Shown: piece after piece, positions 25,001-33,924 of the stretch
Numbering within the stretch: position 1 is the first letter of the stretch
Layout: every line of letters starts with the position of its first letter
From: RGIG3528 sp045598045
GTDB lineage: Bacteria; Bacillota; Clostridia; Lachnospirales; Lachnospiraceae
Direction of reading: 5' to 3'
Assembly: GCA_045598045.1 (NCBI GenBank)
Contig: JAZLLG010000055.1
Location: 1 to 64,000, forward strand
Length of the DNA: 64,000 bases
The notes under the pieces: generated by a model
Told to the model about the DNA's origin: nothing
What the model saw: only the letters and a program-made list of their open reading frames with translations
Database searches by the model: none
Translations under genes and position numbers: made by a program

Positions 25001-26607
25001 ATCTCAGGATTGACAAAGGTGCTGAATCTGTCGGTTATTTCGTTGTTTACAAGCTTAACGGCGCCTATTTCAATTATTTTATTATGTTTTGCATAAAGTC
25101 CGGTTGTTTCAATGTCAAAAACTACAGTTGTAGAACCAAAGCTCTGCCCTTTATCATTTTTGATAAAGTCGCACATATCGTTAACAAGATATATCTCACA
25201 GCCGTAGATTATCTTGAACTGTTTGGCACGTTCGGCTATTTCGGGATCTTTTGACTTAAGGAGCTTGTCTCTGTAGAAATGGAATGCATCGGTAAAGCCC
25301 TGCACAACACCATGGTCGGTGATAGCAACACCCGGATGTCCGAAATCGAAAGCAGTTTTAATGAGGTCTTTCGGGTCAACGACACCATCCATATCACTCA
25401 TCATTGTATGTGCATGGAGCTCAACTCTCTTTACATCACTGGTATCCTTACGCTTCGTAACAAAATCAGGAATGGACTTAATTCCCGAGATGCTGGAAAT
25501 GGTAACTTCTTTTTCGAATGTATCGTACTTGGGAATACCCATAAGTTTGACACATTTTCCTTCAGCAAGAAGAGGTTTCATTTCATCAAGCTCTTCCTTA
25601 CTCAAAAAGAGCTTACATGTTATTGTGTCGGTAAAATCCGTAATAGCAAATTTGACAATAAAGCTCTCTTTATTACGAATCTGGACAGGGTCATCAAATT
25701 TGATGATTTTACCGTATATGGCAATTTCTCTGAATCCTTCGATAATTTCAAGAATAGGAGTTGTCTTAAGGTCTTCGCTGTCAAACAAATGACCATAAAA
25801 AAGTTCGGGGTCCTCTTCCAGTTTCTTCTTGATGAATTTGGAAGAATAAGTTTTTGTAAAGCCTTTTCCGTTGTCTTTATTCTTTTGTGCATCCTGCTTG
25901 TTTTCAGGAGCAGCCTTTGTTTCCGGCTTTGTATTTTTAGCGGTTTCGGGTTTATTCTGTTTTGGTTTGTCGGTTTCTTCCGTCTTACGAAGTTTTTTGA
26001 TTACCTGTTTTCTTTCATTTTCATTTATTTGAGCTTCGTAATCGCTGACGGTATGCATGGGAGCTTCGTCTTCATCGTCTTTTATCGAAACGCCTTCAGC
26101 CTCAACCCACTTGAAGTCAATAACAACATCAAAAGAAAAACGTTCCTTAAAGTATTCAGTAAGAAACGTTCTGATTTCATCTGCAAGATCACGATTAAGA
26201 AAAGTATCCTGCGATGTGAGTTCAAGATGATATGTTCCGTCCTCGGTACAGGTAAAGCTGTCTTCTGCTTCATCCAGAAATCTGTACTCAAAACCGGATT
26301 TGAACTTAATCTCCTCGAGTATGTTCTTTTTATTCATACTCCATATACTTGAGGGATTATAAACATCAGAAAGCTTATATCTGACATCAAGTGAAGCAAC
26401 AATTCCTTTTGAGCGGAAATACTCTTTATTCAGAGCTTTTTCCATATCCTTGATGTCACGATAGTCAAGAAGATGTGTACTTTCGAGGATGATTGTAAGA
26501 TTACCGGTGACCTTGTCGGCAAGAACCTTAACAAGATTTACATCATCAAAAACCTGATTTGCTTTTTTTCCCGCATTCATTTCGGGGAATATGTCAAATA
26601 AGCTCAT
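22033..26607 (-). CDS. polC: DNA polymerase III PolC
   Basis: A 1524-residue Gram-positive replicative polymerase. The order is N-terminal domains, an OB fold (about 290-370), a PHP domain beginning with ELHAHTMMSDMDG near residue 395 and split by a 3'-5' exonuclease (VVFDIETTGL near 493, to about 660), a Cys zinc finger (CPKC ... CPVC, about 985-1025), and the polymerase core with GSRGSVGSSFVATM near 962 and the Asp-rich PDIDLNF near 1045. A Lys/Glu/Pro-rich linker lies near 200-255. It is the last gene of the pyrH-to-ispG cluster and overlaps ispG by 14 bases. Confidence 0.98.
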   Translation of the reverse strand: MSLFDIFPEMNAGKKANQVFDDVNLVKVLADKVTGNLTIILESTHLLDYRDIKDMEKALNKEYFRSKGIVASLDVRYKLSDVYNPSSIWSMNKKNILEEIKFKSGFEYRFLDEAEDSFTCTEDGTYHLELTSQDTFLNRDLADEIRTFLTEYFKERFSFDVVIDFKWVEAEGVSIKDDEDEAPMHTVSDYEAQINENERKQVIKKLRKTEETDKPKQNKPETAKNTKPETKAAPENKQDAQKNKDNGKGFTKTYSSKFIKKKLEEDPELFYGHLFDSEDLKTTPILEIIEGFREIAIYGKIIKFDDPVQIRNKESFIVKFAITDFTDTITCKLFLSKEELDEMKPLLAEGKCVKLMGIPKYDTFEKEVTISSISGIKSIPDFVTKRKDTSDVKRVELHAHTMMSDMDGVVDPKDLIKTAFDFGHPGVAITDHGVVQGFTDAFHFYRDKLLKSKDPEIAERAKQFKIIYGCEIYLVNDMCDFIKNDKGQSFGSTTVVFDIETTGLYAKHNKIIEIGAVKLVNNEITDRFSTFVNPEIPIPAEIETKTHISDSMVADAPLISDVLPKFLDFCGDAVIVAHNASFDTGFIKHNAGLLGLEYAPTIVDTVGLAQGLLTGLKNYKLNTLANELNVSLENHHRAVDDAECTAEIYRKLVNIMDGKNVHTLAEAAEAFKPSDEAIRNMHPYHCIVLCKNITGRYNLYKMISKSHLTYFKKAPKIPKSLLSERREGLIIGSACEAGELYRALLEEDSQDVISSLCEFYDYYEIQPLGNNNFMIDEEKIPQIQSEDDLIRINERIVQLGEEYGKPVCATCDVHFLNPEDEVYRRLIMHSKGFSDADRQAPLFLRTTQEMLAEFEYLGQKKCREVVIENPLKIWEQIEHMDPVRPDKCPPVIENSEETLTKICHDKAHSMYGDPLPPIVENRLETELSSIIKNGYSVMYIIAQKLVWKSNEDGYLVGSRGSVGSSFVATMAGITEVNPLPAHYFCPKCKYSDFDSEEVKAFQREAICGFDMPDKICPVCGEKLTKDGADIPFETFLGFNCDKEPDIDLNFSGEYQSKAHDYTEVIFGKGQTFKAGTVGTVAEKTAYGFALKYDEDHGTTHRKAELERISKGCVGVRRSTGQHPGGIIVLPVGEDIDSFTPVQHPANDMTSNIVTTHFDYHSIDHNLLKLDILGHDDPTMIKRLEELTGIDAKTIPMDDKKVISLFHGTEALGIKPEDIMGIDMGSLGLPELGTDNAMNMLRETKPDCFSDMVRISGLSHGTDVYANNAQLLIQNGTCNLKQAICTRDDIMLYLINKNVDPGHSFKIMESVRKGRGLTEEQEAEMKEHGVPDWYIWSCKKIQYMFPKAHACAYIMMAFRVAWFKVYKPLAYYSAYFGIRAAAFNYELMCLGKDKLIKNMTKIKKDLDEHKGTAKDETTYMNMKSVLEMYARGYDFMPIDLFRAKAHAFQIIDDKIMPSFDTIEGLGEKAADQLFEACKDGPFTSKQNIKDRAHIPQSAIDTMSRLGIIGDIPETDQISFSDLFQL

Positions 26608-27637
26608 TTATCTCCTTAAGAAGCTCGTTAAGTAGCTCCTCCTCTTTGCATTTACGGATTATCTCACCTTTTTTGATGATTACTCCTTCACCGTTACCTC
26701 CGGCAATACCAAGGTCCGCTTCCCTTGCTTCGCCGGGCCCGTTAACGGCACAGCCCATTACTGCTACTTTAATATCAAGCGGATAATCTCTGACTGCTTC
26801 ATTTACCTTTTCGGCAAGGCCGATAAGATCGATTCTTGTTCTGCCGCATGTAGGACATGAAACAACTTCAATACCGCGTTTTCTTAATCCGAGAGCACGA
26901 AGTATGTCTTTGGCGGCATAAATTTCTTCAACAGGCTTTGCAGTAAGTGAAACACGGATCGTATCTCCAATGCCTTTGGAAAGAATGCCCGAAAGACCAA
27001 CGGATGACTTAATAAGGCCGCTTCGTAAAGTGCCTGCTTCGGTAATGCCGACATGCAAAGGATGTGTAGTTTTATCAGCTATTACTTCATGAGCCTTAAT
27101 GCACATTTGAACATCGGAAGACTTAATGCTTATAACAAGATTGTCATAGCCCATGTCTTCAATAATGGAAGCCTGATTTAATGCACTCTCAACAAGGCCT
27201 TCTGCGGTAACACCACCATACTTCTGAATAAGGCTCTTTTCAAGGGAGCCGGAATTAACACCGACACGAATGGGAATGTTTCTCTCCTTTGCACAGTCAA
27301 CAACAGCTTTAACACGCTCTGTGCTTCCTATGTTTCCGGGGTTTATACGAATTTTGTCGGCACCGTTTTCCATAGCAGCTATTGCAAGCTTATAATCAAA
27401 ATGAATGTCTGCAACAAGAGGAATATGGATTCTCTTTTTAATTTCACGAAAAGCCTCTGCTGCCTCCTGCGTGGGTACAGCACTTCTGATTATCTCACAT
27501 CCTGCCTTTTCAAGCTCAAGAATCTGAGCAACGGTTGCCTCCACATCCTCTGTTTTTGTATTGGTCATGGATTGGATGGCAATTGGGTTGCCACCGCCGA
27601 TAGAAACATTTCCGATTTTTACTTCATGTGTGTTCAT
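26594..27637 (-). CDS. ispG: HMBPP synthase IspG (GcpE)
   Basis: A 347-residue 4Fe-4S enzyme that makes (E)-4-hydroxy-3-methylbut-2-enyl diphosphate, the second-last step of the MEP isoprenoid pathway. It has 'GGGNPIAIQSMTNTKTEDV' near residue 14 and the cluster ligands in SCPTCGR (near 261) and GCAVNGPGEA (near 296). It lies between rseP and polC, with dxr three genes away in the same operon and ispH further upstream in the window. Confidence 0.98.
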   Translation of the reverse strand: MNTHEVKIGNVSIGGGNPIAIQSMTNTKTEDVEATVAQILELEKAGCEIIRSAVPTQEAAEAFREIKKRIHIPLVADIHFDYKLAIAAMENGADKIRINPGNIGSTERVKAVVDCAKERNIPIRVGVNSGSLEKSLIQKYGGVTAEGLVESALNQASIIEDMGYDNLVISIKSSDVQMCIKAHEVIADKTTHPLHVGITEAGTLRSGLIKSSVGLSGILSKGIGDTIRVSLTAKPVEEIYAAKDILRALGLRKRGIEVVSCPTCGRTRIDLIGLAEKVNEAVRDYPLDIKVAVMGCAVNGPGEAREADLGIAGGNGEGVIIKKGEIIRKCKEEELLNELLKEINELI

Positions 27638-27645
27638 TTGCTGCC

Positions 27646-28965
27646 TCAGAAGAAAATACGTCTTATATCGTTAAAGAATACAACAACCATCAGTAACATA
27701 AGAAGAATAAACCCAACAAGATTTACGATGCCCTCAAACTTTCTGTTTAGAGGTTTACCCATTATTGCTTCAACAAGAAGAAGGAAAAACCTTCCGCCGT
27801 CGAGTGCCGGAATAGGTAAAAGATTCATAACACCGAGATTTGCCGAAAGAAGGATACAGATGTACATCATTTGAAGTACAACATCAAGAGTGCTTCCTAC
27901 AGCCTTTGTCTCCTCGTAGGAATCCCCTATCATATCAACAATGCCTACGACACCGCTTAAATCATTTGCTGAGAACTTTCCGCTTATAAGCATGCCGAGG
28001 TTCTTGAAGGTAATCTGAATCCAGTACTTGACTTCGACAGCGCTGTACCTGATTACTCCGATGAAATCGGTTTTGTCACGGTAAAGATTGTAACCGATAC
28101 CTGTGGCGTATTTATTGCTGTCAAGCTTTGGTACTATTGATGCTGTGTATTCAGTGCCTTCACGCTCGTAAGTAATGGTAACTGCTTCATCGGTAAGAGG
28201 ATAGTCATTGATTGTCTGTGAAAGCTCCTCACCGGATCTGATCGGCATACCGTTGTAAGAAGTTATTACATCCCCTGCTTTAAGTCCTGCAAGAGCAAAA
28301 GGATAACCTTCAACAAGCTCTCTGATTTCTGCTCTGTTGGTGTTTCCATCATAAGTAAAGCCAAGAAGATACTTCTTGATTTTCTCGGGAATAAGCCTTG
28401 TCTCGAACTTCTGTCCGTCACGCCTGTAAACAATATCAATGCCTTCTCCGTCAAGGTCTTCATAGGCAAAATACATGTCAACCTGACGGCCGATGGACGT
28501 ACGATGTCCGTTTATGCTGTAAATCTCATCACCTTTTTGAAGACCGGCAACCGCACCCGGTCCGTCTTTGGTTACAGAAGTAACAAAAGGCTTGTCAATG
28601 CCCGCTAACGCAGTAATGAAAAGTGAGAAAATAAATGCAAGGACAAAGTTGAAAACAGGGCCTGCAAGAATGACTGACATTCTTCTCCAAACGGACTTGG
28701 AATAAAAAGAGCCCTCTAAAGGAGCAGGATCCTTATTTTCATCGTCATCAAACAAGTCCTCCCCAAGCATCTGGCATGCTCCTCCGAAAGGAAGAAGCTT
28801 AACGGAATACTTTGTACCATTTATTGTTTTACCGAAAAGCGTAGGGCCAAGACCAATAGAAAATTCAATAACCTTTATGCCGTTCTTTTTTGCAAGCAAA
28901 AGATGACCGAATTCATGGAAAATGATTATTAACGAGAAAATCAGTATTGCTATTACTATCTTCAT
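27646..28965 (-). CDS. rseP: Site-2 metalloprotease RseP/RasP
   Basis: A 439-residue intramembrane zinc protease. The HEFGH zinc motif is at residues 17-21 in the first helix; two PDZ domains follow (about 120-200 and 205-280); the second catalytic motif is NLLPIPALDGGR near 384. It cleaves anti-sigma factors and remnant signal peptides in Firmicutes. It sits between dxr and ispG in the usual order. Confidence 0.97.
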   Translation of the reverse strand: MKIVIAILIFSLIIIFHEFGHLLLAKKNGIKVIEFSIGLGPTLFGKTINGTKYSVKLLPFGGACQMLGEDLFDDDENKDPAPLEGSFYSKSVWRRMSVILAGPVFNFVLAFIFSLFITALAGIDKPFVTSVTKDGPGAVAGLQKGDEIYSINGHRTSIGRQVDMYFAYEDLDGEGIDIVYRRDGQKFETRLIPEKIKKYLLGFTYDGNTNRAEIRELVEGYPFALAGLKAGDVITSYNGMPIRSGEELSQTINDYPLTDEAVTITYEREGTEYTASIVPKLDSNKYATGIGYNLYRDKTDFIGVIRYSAVEVKYWIQITFKNLGMLISGKFSANDLSGVVGIVDMIGDSYEETKAVGSTLDVVLQMMYICILLSANLGVMNLLPIPALDGGRFFLLLVEAIMGKPLNRKFEGIVNLVGFILLMLLMVVVFFNDIRRIFF

Positions 28966-28979
28966 TTTATCTCCGAAAA

Positions 28980-30134
28980 TTATAATGTTCTATAGTTTTT
29001 AAGTCCTTCATTTACCTTTTGCTGAACTTCAAGTATTTCGTCAAGTGAAGGATCTTTTAACAGCTTGTGCATATCCATCATGCGTTTTATACCGTTTACA
29101 ATATCAAGATAACCTATTTCACGATTAAGGAATTTGGCTACGCATACCTCATTCGCTGCATTGTAGACGGTAGGCATGCTTCCGCCGGTTTTAATCGCGG
29201 AATATGCAAGAGGAAGTGCAGGGAAATTAATATTATCGGGATTATAAATCTCGATTGTGGATAATTTAGTAAAATCAAGCCTGTCAGCCGTAGGCATTCT
29301 TCTCTCAGGGTAATAAAGGGCATACTGAATTGGAAGCTTCATATCAGGCACACCAAGCTGTGCAATAACTGCACCGTCGGTAAACTCAACCATGGAATGA
29401 ATGATGCTTTTCGGCTGAATCACAACCTGAACATCATCCTCCGAAACACCGAAAAGCCACTTTGCTTCCATAACTTCCAAGCCTTTGTTTACCATTGTAG
29501 ATGAATCAATGGTGATTTTTCTTCCCATCGACCAGTTCGGATGTTTAAGAGCGTCTTCAGGCGTAACATTCTTCAGTTCTTCCAATGTTTTTCCTCTGAA
29601 AGGACCACCCGAAGCAGTCAGAAGAATTTTGGCGGGCCTGTTTCCCGCAGCCCCCTGAAGACACTGGAATATTGCAGAATGCTCTGAATCAACGGGGAGA
29701 ATTTTTACTCCCATTTTCTTTGCAAGTGGCATGATAATGTGTCCGGCGGTAACGAGCGTTTCTTTATTGGCAAGAGCAATGTCTTTGCCGGCTTTGATTG
29801 CTTCAACAGTAGGCCTAATGCCTATCATACCTACAAAAGCAGTCACTACAATGTCTGCTTCTTCTATCGTTGCACAGGAAATAAGCCCTTCCATACCTGT
29901 TACAACAGTTACGGAGAGGCCTTGTCCCTTTAAGCGGAGCTCAAGCTCGTTTGCAGACTTTTCGGAATACATGCATACAAGCTTTGGGCTAAACTCTTTA
30001 ATCTGTTCAAGAATAAGATCTACGTTGGTATTTGCGGCAATAGCCGAAACGGTAATATCTCCGTTCTGCCTTACAACGTCAAGTGTCTGTGTTCCGATGG
30101 AGCCTGTGGAACCTAAAATAGAAATCGTTTTCAT
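28980..30134 (-). CDS. dxr: 1-deoxy-D-xylulose 5-phosphate reductoisomerase
   Basis: A 384-residue NADPH enzyme of the MEP pathway. The N-terminal nucleotide motif is GSTGSIGTQTLD (residues 7-18), the metal/substrate motif is PVDSEHSAIFQ near 147, and the flexible loop has 'NWSMGRKITIDSSTMVNKG' near 198. It lies between cdsA and rseP, 8 bases after cdsA. Confidence 0.98.
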   Translation of the reverse strand: MKTISILGSTGSIGTQTLDVVRQNGDITVSAIAANTNVDLILEQIKEFSPKLVCMYSEKSANELELRLKGQGLSVTVVTGMEGLISCATIEEADIVVTAFVGMIGIRPTVEAIKAGKDIALANKETLVTAGHIIMPLAKKMGVKILPVDSEHSAIFQCLQGAAGNRPAKILLTASGGPFRGKTLEELKNVTPEDALKHPNWSMGRKITIDSSTMVNKGLEVMEAKWLFGVSEDDVQVVIQPKSIIHSMVEFTDGAVIAQLGVPDMKLPIQYALYYPERRMPTADRLDFTKLSTIEIYNPDNINFPALPLAYSAIKTGGSMPTVYNAANEVCVAKFLNREIGYLDIVNGIKRMMDMHKLLKDPSLDEILEVQQKVNEGLKNYRTL

Positions 30135-30142
30135 GTTTTCCC

Positions 30143-30994
30143 CTACAAAGAAACACCTAATACCTGGAAAAATCTTGCAAGATAATATACAAGAGGCGCT
30201 ACAAAGATAATGGAATCAAATCTGTCAAGAATTCCACCATGTCCGGGTATAAGCCTTCCATAATCCTTAACATTATAGTTTCGCTTGATTGCAGATGCAG
30301 CAAGGTCTCCAACCTGTGATATTACCGAAGCCGCACCGCATATTACGGCGATCTGCCAAATATGGAGGAAATTGACATTAAAGAAATAATGAAGCACAAG
30401 ATTGTAAACTATGCCGATGGCAATGCTTGATAAAATGCCCCCGACGCAGCCTTCAATTGATTTCTTTGGCGAAAGTTCCGGAAAAGCTTTATGTTTTCCG
30501 CAAAGCATTCCAACACAATAAGCACCTGTATCGGAAATCCAGGAGCCGATAAAGATAAGCCAGATAATATATTGGCCGTCATTAAGCTGTACTCTTGTCC
30601 TGTAAAGGAATGAAAGACCAAGGCCGACATAAATGAGGCTGGCAAATGTCATAAATATTTTCTCGGAACTGTATTTCGGATAACTGATTACCATTGCTCC
30701 GAACAGAAGGAGCAGGAAAAGCATAAAAAGGGCAACAAGGAGATATTCCTTATCCAGACAGATGAGGAAGTAAGTTATTATGGTTGCAGCATATGCAAAA
30801 AATGCAATCGGTGTTTTGTTCACACCTGCAACCTTAAGCATCTCCCTGACACCGATTATCGCTATTACAAGATTAACGGCAAAAAGAATATATCCTCCGG
30901 GAATAATGGAAAGGAACGCAACAACAGTACATATAAATGCACTTACAAACCTTACCCAAAATCCGCTCTTCTTCTTTGTTTCTTGATTTGTCAT
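30143..30994 (-). CDS. cdsA: Phosphatidate cytidylyltransferase
   Basis: A 283-residue multi-spanning membrane enzyme that makes CDP-diacylglycerol for phospholipid synthesis. It shows about eight hydrophobic segments and the C-terminal CdsA signature AIKRNYNVKDYGRLIPGHGG (about 237-256) followed by DRFDS. The product feeds PgsA, encoded at 53114-53647. It starts one base after uppS. Confidence 0.97.
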   Translation of the reverse strand: MTNQETKKKSGFWVRFVSAFICTVVAFLSIIPGGYILFAVNLVIAIIGVREMLKVAGVNKTPIAFFAYAATIITYFLICLDKEYLLVALFMLFLLLLFGAMVISYPKYSSEKIFMTFASLIYVGLGLSFLYRTRVQLNDGQYIIWLIFIGSWISDTGAYCVGMLCGKHKAFPELSPKKSIEGCVGGILSSIAIGIVYNLVLHYFFNVNFLHIWQIAVICGAASVISQVGDLAASAIKRNYNVKDYGRLIPGHGGILDRFDSIIFVAPLVYYLARFFQVLGVSL

Positions 30995-30995
30995 T

Positions 30996-31721
30996 TTAAC
31001 TCTTCACTCCGCCATAACGTCTGTCACGTGTATTGTAATACTTGATTGCTTCAATAAGGTCTGCCTTTTCGAAATCAGGCCAGAGCACCTCAGGGAAGTA
31101 AAATTCGGTATATGCAAGCTGCCAAAGAAGGAAATTTGAGATTCTCTGTTCTTTACTTGTACGGATCAAAAGATCCGGAGCAGGAATACCGGCAGTATCA
31201 AGATTATTTTCTATGAGACTTTCATTTATGTCCTCAGGATTCAGATTTCCCGCTTTAACCTGCTCTGCAAGCTTCCTGAAAGCTCTTTTTAATTCGTCAC
31301 GACCACCGTAATTAATGGCAATCTGGAGCTTAAGGCCCGTATAAACCTTTGAAGCCTCTTCAACTTCATTTATTTTTTCAACTATATCGGAAGCAAGCCC
31401 TGTTTTATCACCTATAACACGGACCTGCATATTGTTCTTTTTAGCATTATTGAGACAATCCGAAAGGTAGTCACGAAGGAGATTCATGAGCATGCTCACT
31501 TCGTTTTCGGGCCTCGACCAGTTTTCTGTTGAAAATGCATAGAGTGTGACGTACTCAACGCCAAGCTTGTACGCATCCTCACAAATCTTTTCAACCGTCT
31601 TGGCACCTGCTTTGTGTCCTGCCGTTCTGGGAAGTCCTCTTTTTTTAGCCCATCTTCCGTTGCCATCAAGAATTATGGCAATATGTTTCGGAATAACAAG
31701 ATTCTCAAGTTCATCAGACAT
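30996..31721 (-). CDS. uppS: Undecaprenyl diphosphate synthase
   Basis: A 241-residue cis-prenyltransferase that makes the C55 carrier for peptidoglycan. The P-loop-like motif IILDGNGRWAKKRGLPR near residue 16 carries the catalytic Asp; further blocks are TLYAFSTENWSRP near 59, 'LQIAINYGGRDEL' near 145 and RTSKEQRISNFLLWQ near 186. AGGAAGG precedes the ATG by 7 bases. Confidence 0.98.
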   Translation of the reverse strand: MSDELENLVIPKHIAIILDGNGRWAKKRGLPRTAGHKAGAKTVEKICEDAYKLGVEYVTLYAFSTENWSRPENEVSMLMNLLRDYLSDCLNNAKKNNMQVRVIGDKTGLASDIVEKINEVEEASKVYTGLKLQIAINYGGRDELKRAFRKLAEQVKAGNLNPEDINESLIENNLDTAGIPAPDLLIRTSKEQRISNFLLWQLAYTEFYFPEVLWPDFEKADLIEAIKYYNTRDRRYGGVKS

Positions 31722-31766
31722 ATGTTGGCCTTCCTAAATCAATGTCGCATTTTGTAATAATTTAAT

Positions 31767-31792
31767 AGCGGTGAGCCGTGAAGCCCACCGCT
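31767..31792 (-). terminator. Hairpin between frr and uppS
   Basis: AGCGGTG pairs with CACCGCT with additional inner GC pairs, followed by an A/T-rich tail (ATTAAATTATT). It lies 14 bases after the frr stop. It may terminate partly or stabilise the frr message, since the cluster clearly continues. Confidence 0.55.
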
Positions 31793-31805
31793 TTGATGAT
31801 TTTCA

Positions 31806-32360
31806 TTAAACTGTCATGATTTCTTTTTCTTTATTCTCAGCAAGCTTGTCTATTTCCGCAATCTTCTTGTCTGTAATCTTCTGGATTTCGTCTTCGATTG
31901 TTTTCTCTTCATCCTCTGAGATTTCACTTGACTTGCCAAGCTTTTTAATTAAATCGTTTGCATCACGACGAATGTTTCTTACAGCAACACGCGCCTGCTC
32001 AGCACTCTTCTTGATGTCTTTACAAAGATCCTTACGACGGTCCTCTGTAAGCTCGGGGAATACAAGACGGATAACTTTTCCGTCGTTTGAAGGATTGATG
32101 CCGATGTCGGAAGCCTGAATAGCCTTCTCGATTTCTTTAATCATCTTTGATTCCCAAGGCTGAATGGCAATAACTCTGGCTTCGGGAACAGAAACGTTTG
32201 CAACACCCTGAATGTTTGTGGGTGTTCCGTAATAGTCAACCCTGAGTTTATCAAGGAGATGCGGGTTGGCACGACCTGCTCTGATTGACGCAAAGTTCTC
32301 CTCGAGAACTGAAATTGTCTTTTCCATCTTTTCACAAAAAGGTGCAATCTTTTCGTTCAT
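31806..32360 (-). CDS. frr: Ribosome recycling factor
   Basis: A 184-residue recycling factor, which splits post-termination ribosomes with EF-G. The three-helix bundle is visible, with 'FASIRAGRANPHLLDKLRVD' near residue 23 and 'AEQARVAVRNIRRDANDLIK' near 120. It follows pyrH by 20 bases in the conserved pair. Confidence 0.98.
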   Translation of the reverse strand: MNEKIAPFCEKMEKTISVLEENFASIRAGRANPHLLDKLRVDYYGTPTNIQGVANVSVPEARVIAIQPWESKMIKEIEKAIQASDIGINPSNDGKVIRLVFPELTEDRRKDLCKDIKKSAEQARVAVRNIRRDANDLIKKLGKSSEISEDEEKTIEDEIQKITDKKIAEIDKLAENKEKEIMTV

Positions 32361-32380
32361 AAATATATCCTCCTCTGTAA

Positions 32381-33085
32381 TCAGTCAACAGTAATCTTAG
32401 TGCCTTTGGCTTTTCCGAGAGCTGCATTTGTAATGCCGTTTTCCTCAAGAAGCGAGAAAATGAAAAGAGGCATCTTGTTCTCCATGCAGAGAACAGCACT
32501 TGTCATATCTATGACACCAAGCTTATTGTCTATAATTGTGTTAATTGACATTTCGTCATACTTTTTGGCGTTAGGATTCTTGTTCGGGTCAGAATCGTAA
32601 ACTCCGTCAATGGATTTTGCCATGAGAATTACATCACAGTCAAGCTCGATTGCACGAAGTGCCGTAGCGGAATCTGTTGAGAAATATGGATGTCCGGTAC
32701 CGCCCGCAAGAAAAATCACTTTACCGTTTTCAAGATCTTCAACAGCTTCATCCTTTGAGAAGAGCTCAGTCATGTCGCCACACTCAAACTGTGTGTAAAC
32801 TCTTGTTTTCATACCGACATAACGGAAAATGTCGGAAACATAAATGCAATTCATGACAGTGGCTAGCATTCCTATCTGGTCTGCCTTAACTCTGTCAATG
32901 GTGTTGGAGGAACGCCCTCTCCAGAAATTGCCGCCGCCGATAACGATTGCTACCTGAACACCTTCGTCCGTAAGCTTTTTTACCTGCTTTGCAACGCCGA
33001 TACATGTTTCTTCGTCAAAACCTGTCTTCTTGTCACCGGCAAGAGCCTCGCCGCTGAGCTTAATAAGAACTCTCTTGTAAGCCAT
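32381..33085 (-). CDS. pyrH: Uridylate kinase
   Basis: A 234-residue bacterial UMP kinase of the amino-acid-kinase fold. It has 'KRVLIKLSGEALAGDKKTGF' at the N-terminus, 'VAIVIGGGNFWRGR' near 46 and 'NGKVIFLAGGTGHPYFSTDS' near 127. An ATG at 33100 gives five extra residues, but GAGG lies 6 bases before the ATG at 33085 and the family starts there. In most Firmicutes rpsB-tsf precede pyrH; here a bactofilin gene does. Confidence 0.96.
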   Translation of the reverse strand: MAYKRVLIKLSGEALAGDKKTGFDEETCIGVAKQVKKLTDEGVQVAIVIGGGNFWRGRSSNTIDRVKADQIGMLATVMNCIYVSDIFRYVGMKTRVYTQFECGDMTELFSKDEAVEDLENGKVIFLAGGTGHPYFSTDSATALRAIELDCDVILMAKSIDGVYDSDPNKNPNAKKYDEMSINTIIDNKLGVIDMTSAVLCMENKMPLFIFSLLEENGITNAALGKAKGTKITVD

Positions 33086-33096
33086 TTCTAACCTCA

Positions 33097-33807
33097 TCAA
33101 TCGAAAATACTGTCAACATCAAGATCTGAGTATGTAAGTGAGCAGAAACCGTCAAGGATGGCACCGTTATTCATCTGTACGGACTTAGCCTTAATGTTGC
33201 CTTTGATAATAGCTGTGGAATCAAGGATTACAGGACCGTTTACGTCGATTTCACCCTTAACCGCACCTGCAAAAACTGCTGAAGAAGCGCTGATGTCGCC
33301 GACAACAACCGTGCCGAGACCAATCTTAACGCAACCTTCGCAAGTGATGGAGCCCTCAAGTCTTTCTGTGTTTACAAAAACTTCGGATGCTCTGGAATTA
33401 CCGGAAACCTTGCCGGAAATGGTAAGCTTACCGAGACATTCGATATCACCGTTTACAGTGCCGACAACATCAAGTGAGCAGTCGGAAATGATGGAACCGT
33501 TGATGGTTGTACCCTTTGTGATGACAGTAACGCCTGTCTTATCTTCTTCGGGCTCTTTCTTCTTTCTTTCTGCGATGTCGGGAACGCTTACGGGAGCCTG
33601 GGGCTTTGCAGCCTTTTCCTTAGGCTCTTCTGTTTCTTCGGGAATCTCGGGAGCTTCCTCTAATATGCTTTCAAGAAGATCAGCATCGATGTCGGAGGCA
33701 TCAACCGCATCATCTTCGGATACGGCAAAAAGATCGTCTTCTTCGATTTTGTTGCCGTTTTTGTTCTTATCCAATTCATTATTCTTTGCATCACTAAACA
33801 AACCCAT
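33097..33807 (-). CDS. Bactofilin-family cytoskeletal protein
   Basis: A 236-residue protein. An acidic, Lys/Pro-rich N-terminal region (about 1-95) precedes a DUF583/bactofilin domain (about 105-215) made of short repeating strands ('GTTINGSIISDCSLDVVGTV', 'GDIECLGKLTISGKVSG', 'GDISASSAVFAGAVKGEI'). Bactofilins polymerise without nucleotide and organise envelope enzymes. The chosen ATG at 33807 has GGAGG 7 bases upstream; an upstream frame start at 33849 lacks one. It is first in the pyrH-frr transcription unit, behind its own promoter. Confidence 0.9.
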   Translation of the reverse strand: MGLFSDAKNNELDKNKNGNKIEEDDLFAVSEDDAVDASDIDADLLESILEEAPEIPEETEEPKEKAAKPQAPVSVPDIAERKKKEPEEDKTGVTVITKGTTINGSIISDCSLDVVGTVNGDIECLGKLTISGKVSGNSRASEVFVNTERLEGSITCEGCVKIGLGTVVVGDISASSAVFAGAVKGEIDVNGPVILDSTAIIKGNIKAKSVQMNNGAILDGFCSLTYSDLDVDSIFD

Positions 33808-33839
33808 ATCTAAACCTCCAATTATTTTCAGTTTGAAAT

Positions 33840-33868
33840 ATTGTAACACTTTACATATTCAACGTCAA
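33840..33868 (-). promoter_or_regulatory. Sigma-A promoter for bactofilin-pyrH-frr
   Basis: TTGACG at 33868-33863, a 17-base spacer and TACAAT at 33845-33840, right behind the terminator of the decarboxylase operon. Confidence 0.8.
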
Positions 33869-33871
33869 ACC

Positions 33872-33913
33872 AAAAAAGCAACCGTACAAGGATTTTTTCC
33901 TTGTACGGCTGCC
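33872..33913 (-). terminator. Terminator of the oad operon
   Basis: Stem CCGTACAAGG / CCTTGTACGG extended by GC pairs at the base, ending in a run of six T on the minus strand. Confidence 0.9.
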
Positions 33914-33924
33914 ATAAAAATCGA

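Noticed and set aside
25279..26352. Long open frame (357 codons) on the plus strand inside polC
   Set aside because: It is a shadow of polC in the opposite frame: it has no ribosome binding site, no recognisable domain, and polC itself is continuous and well conserved here.
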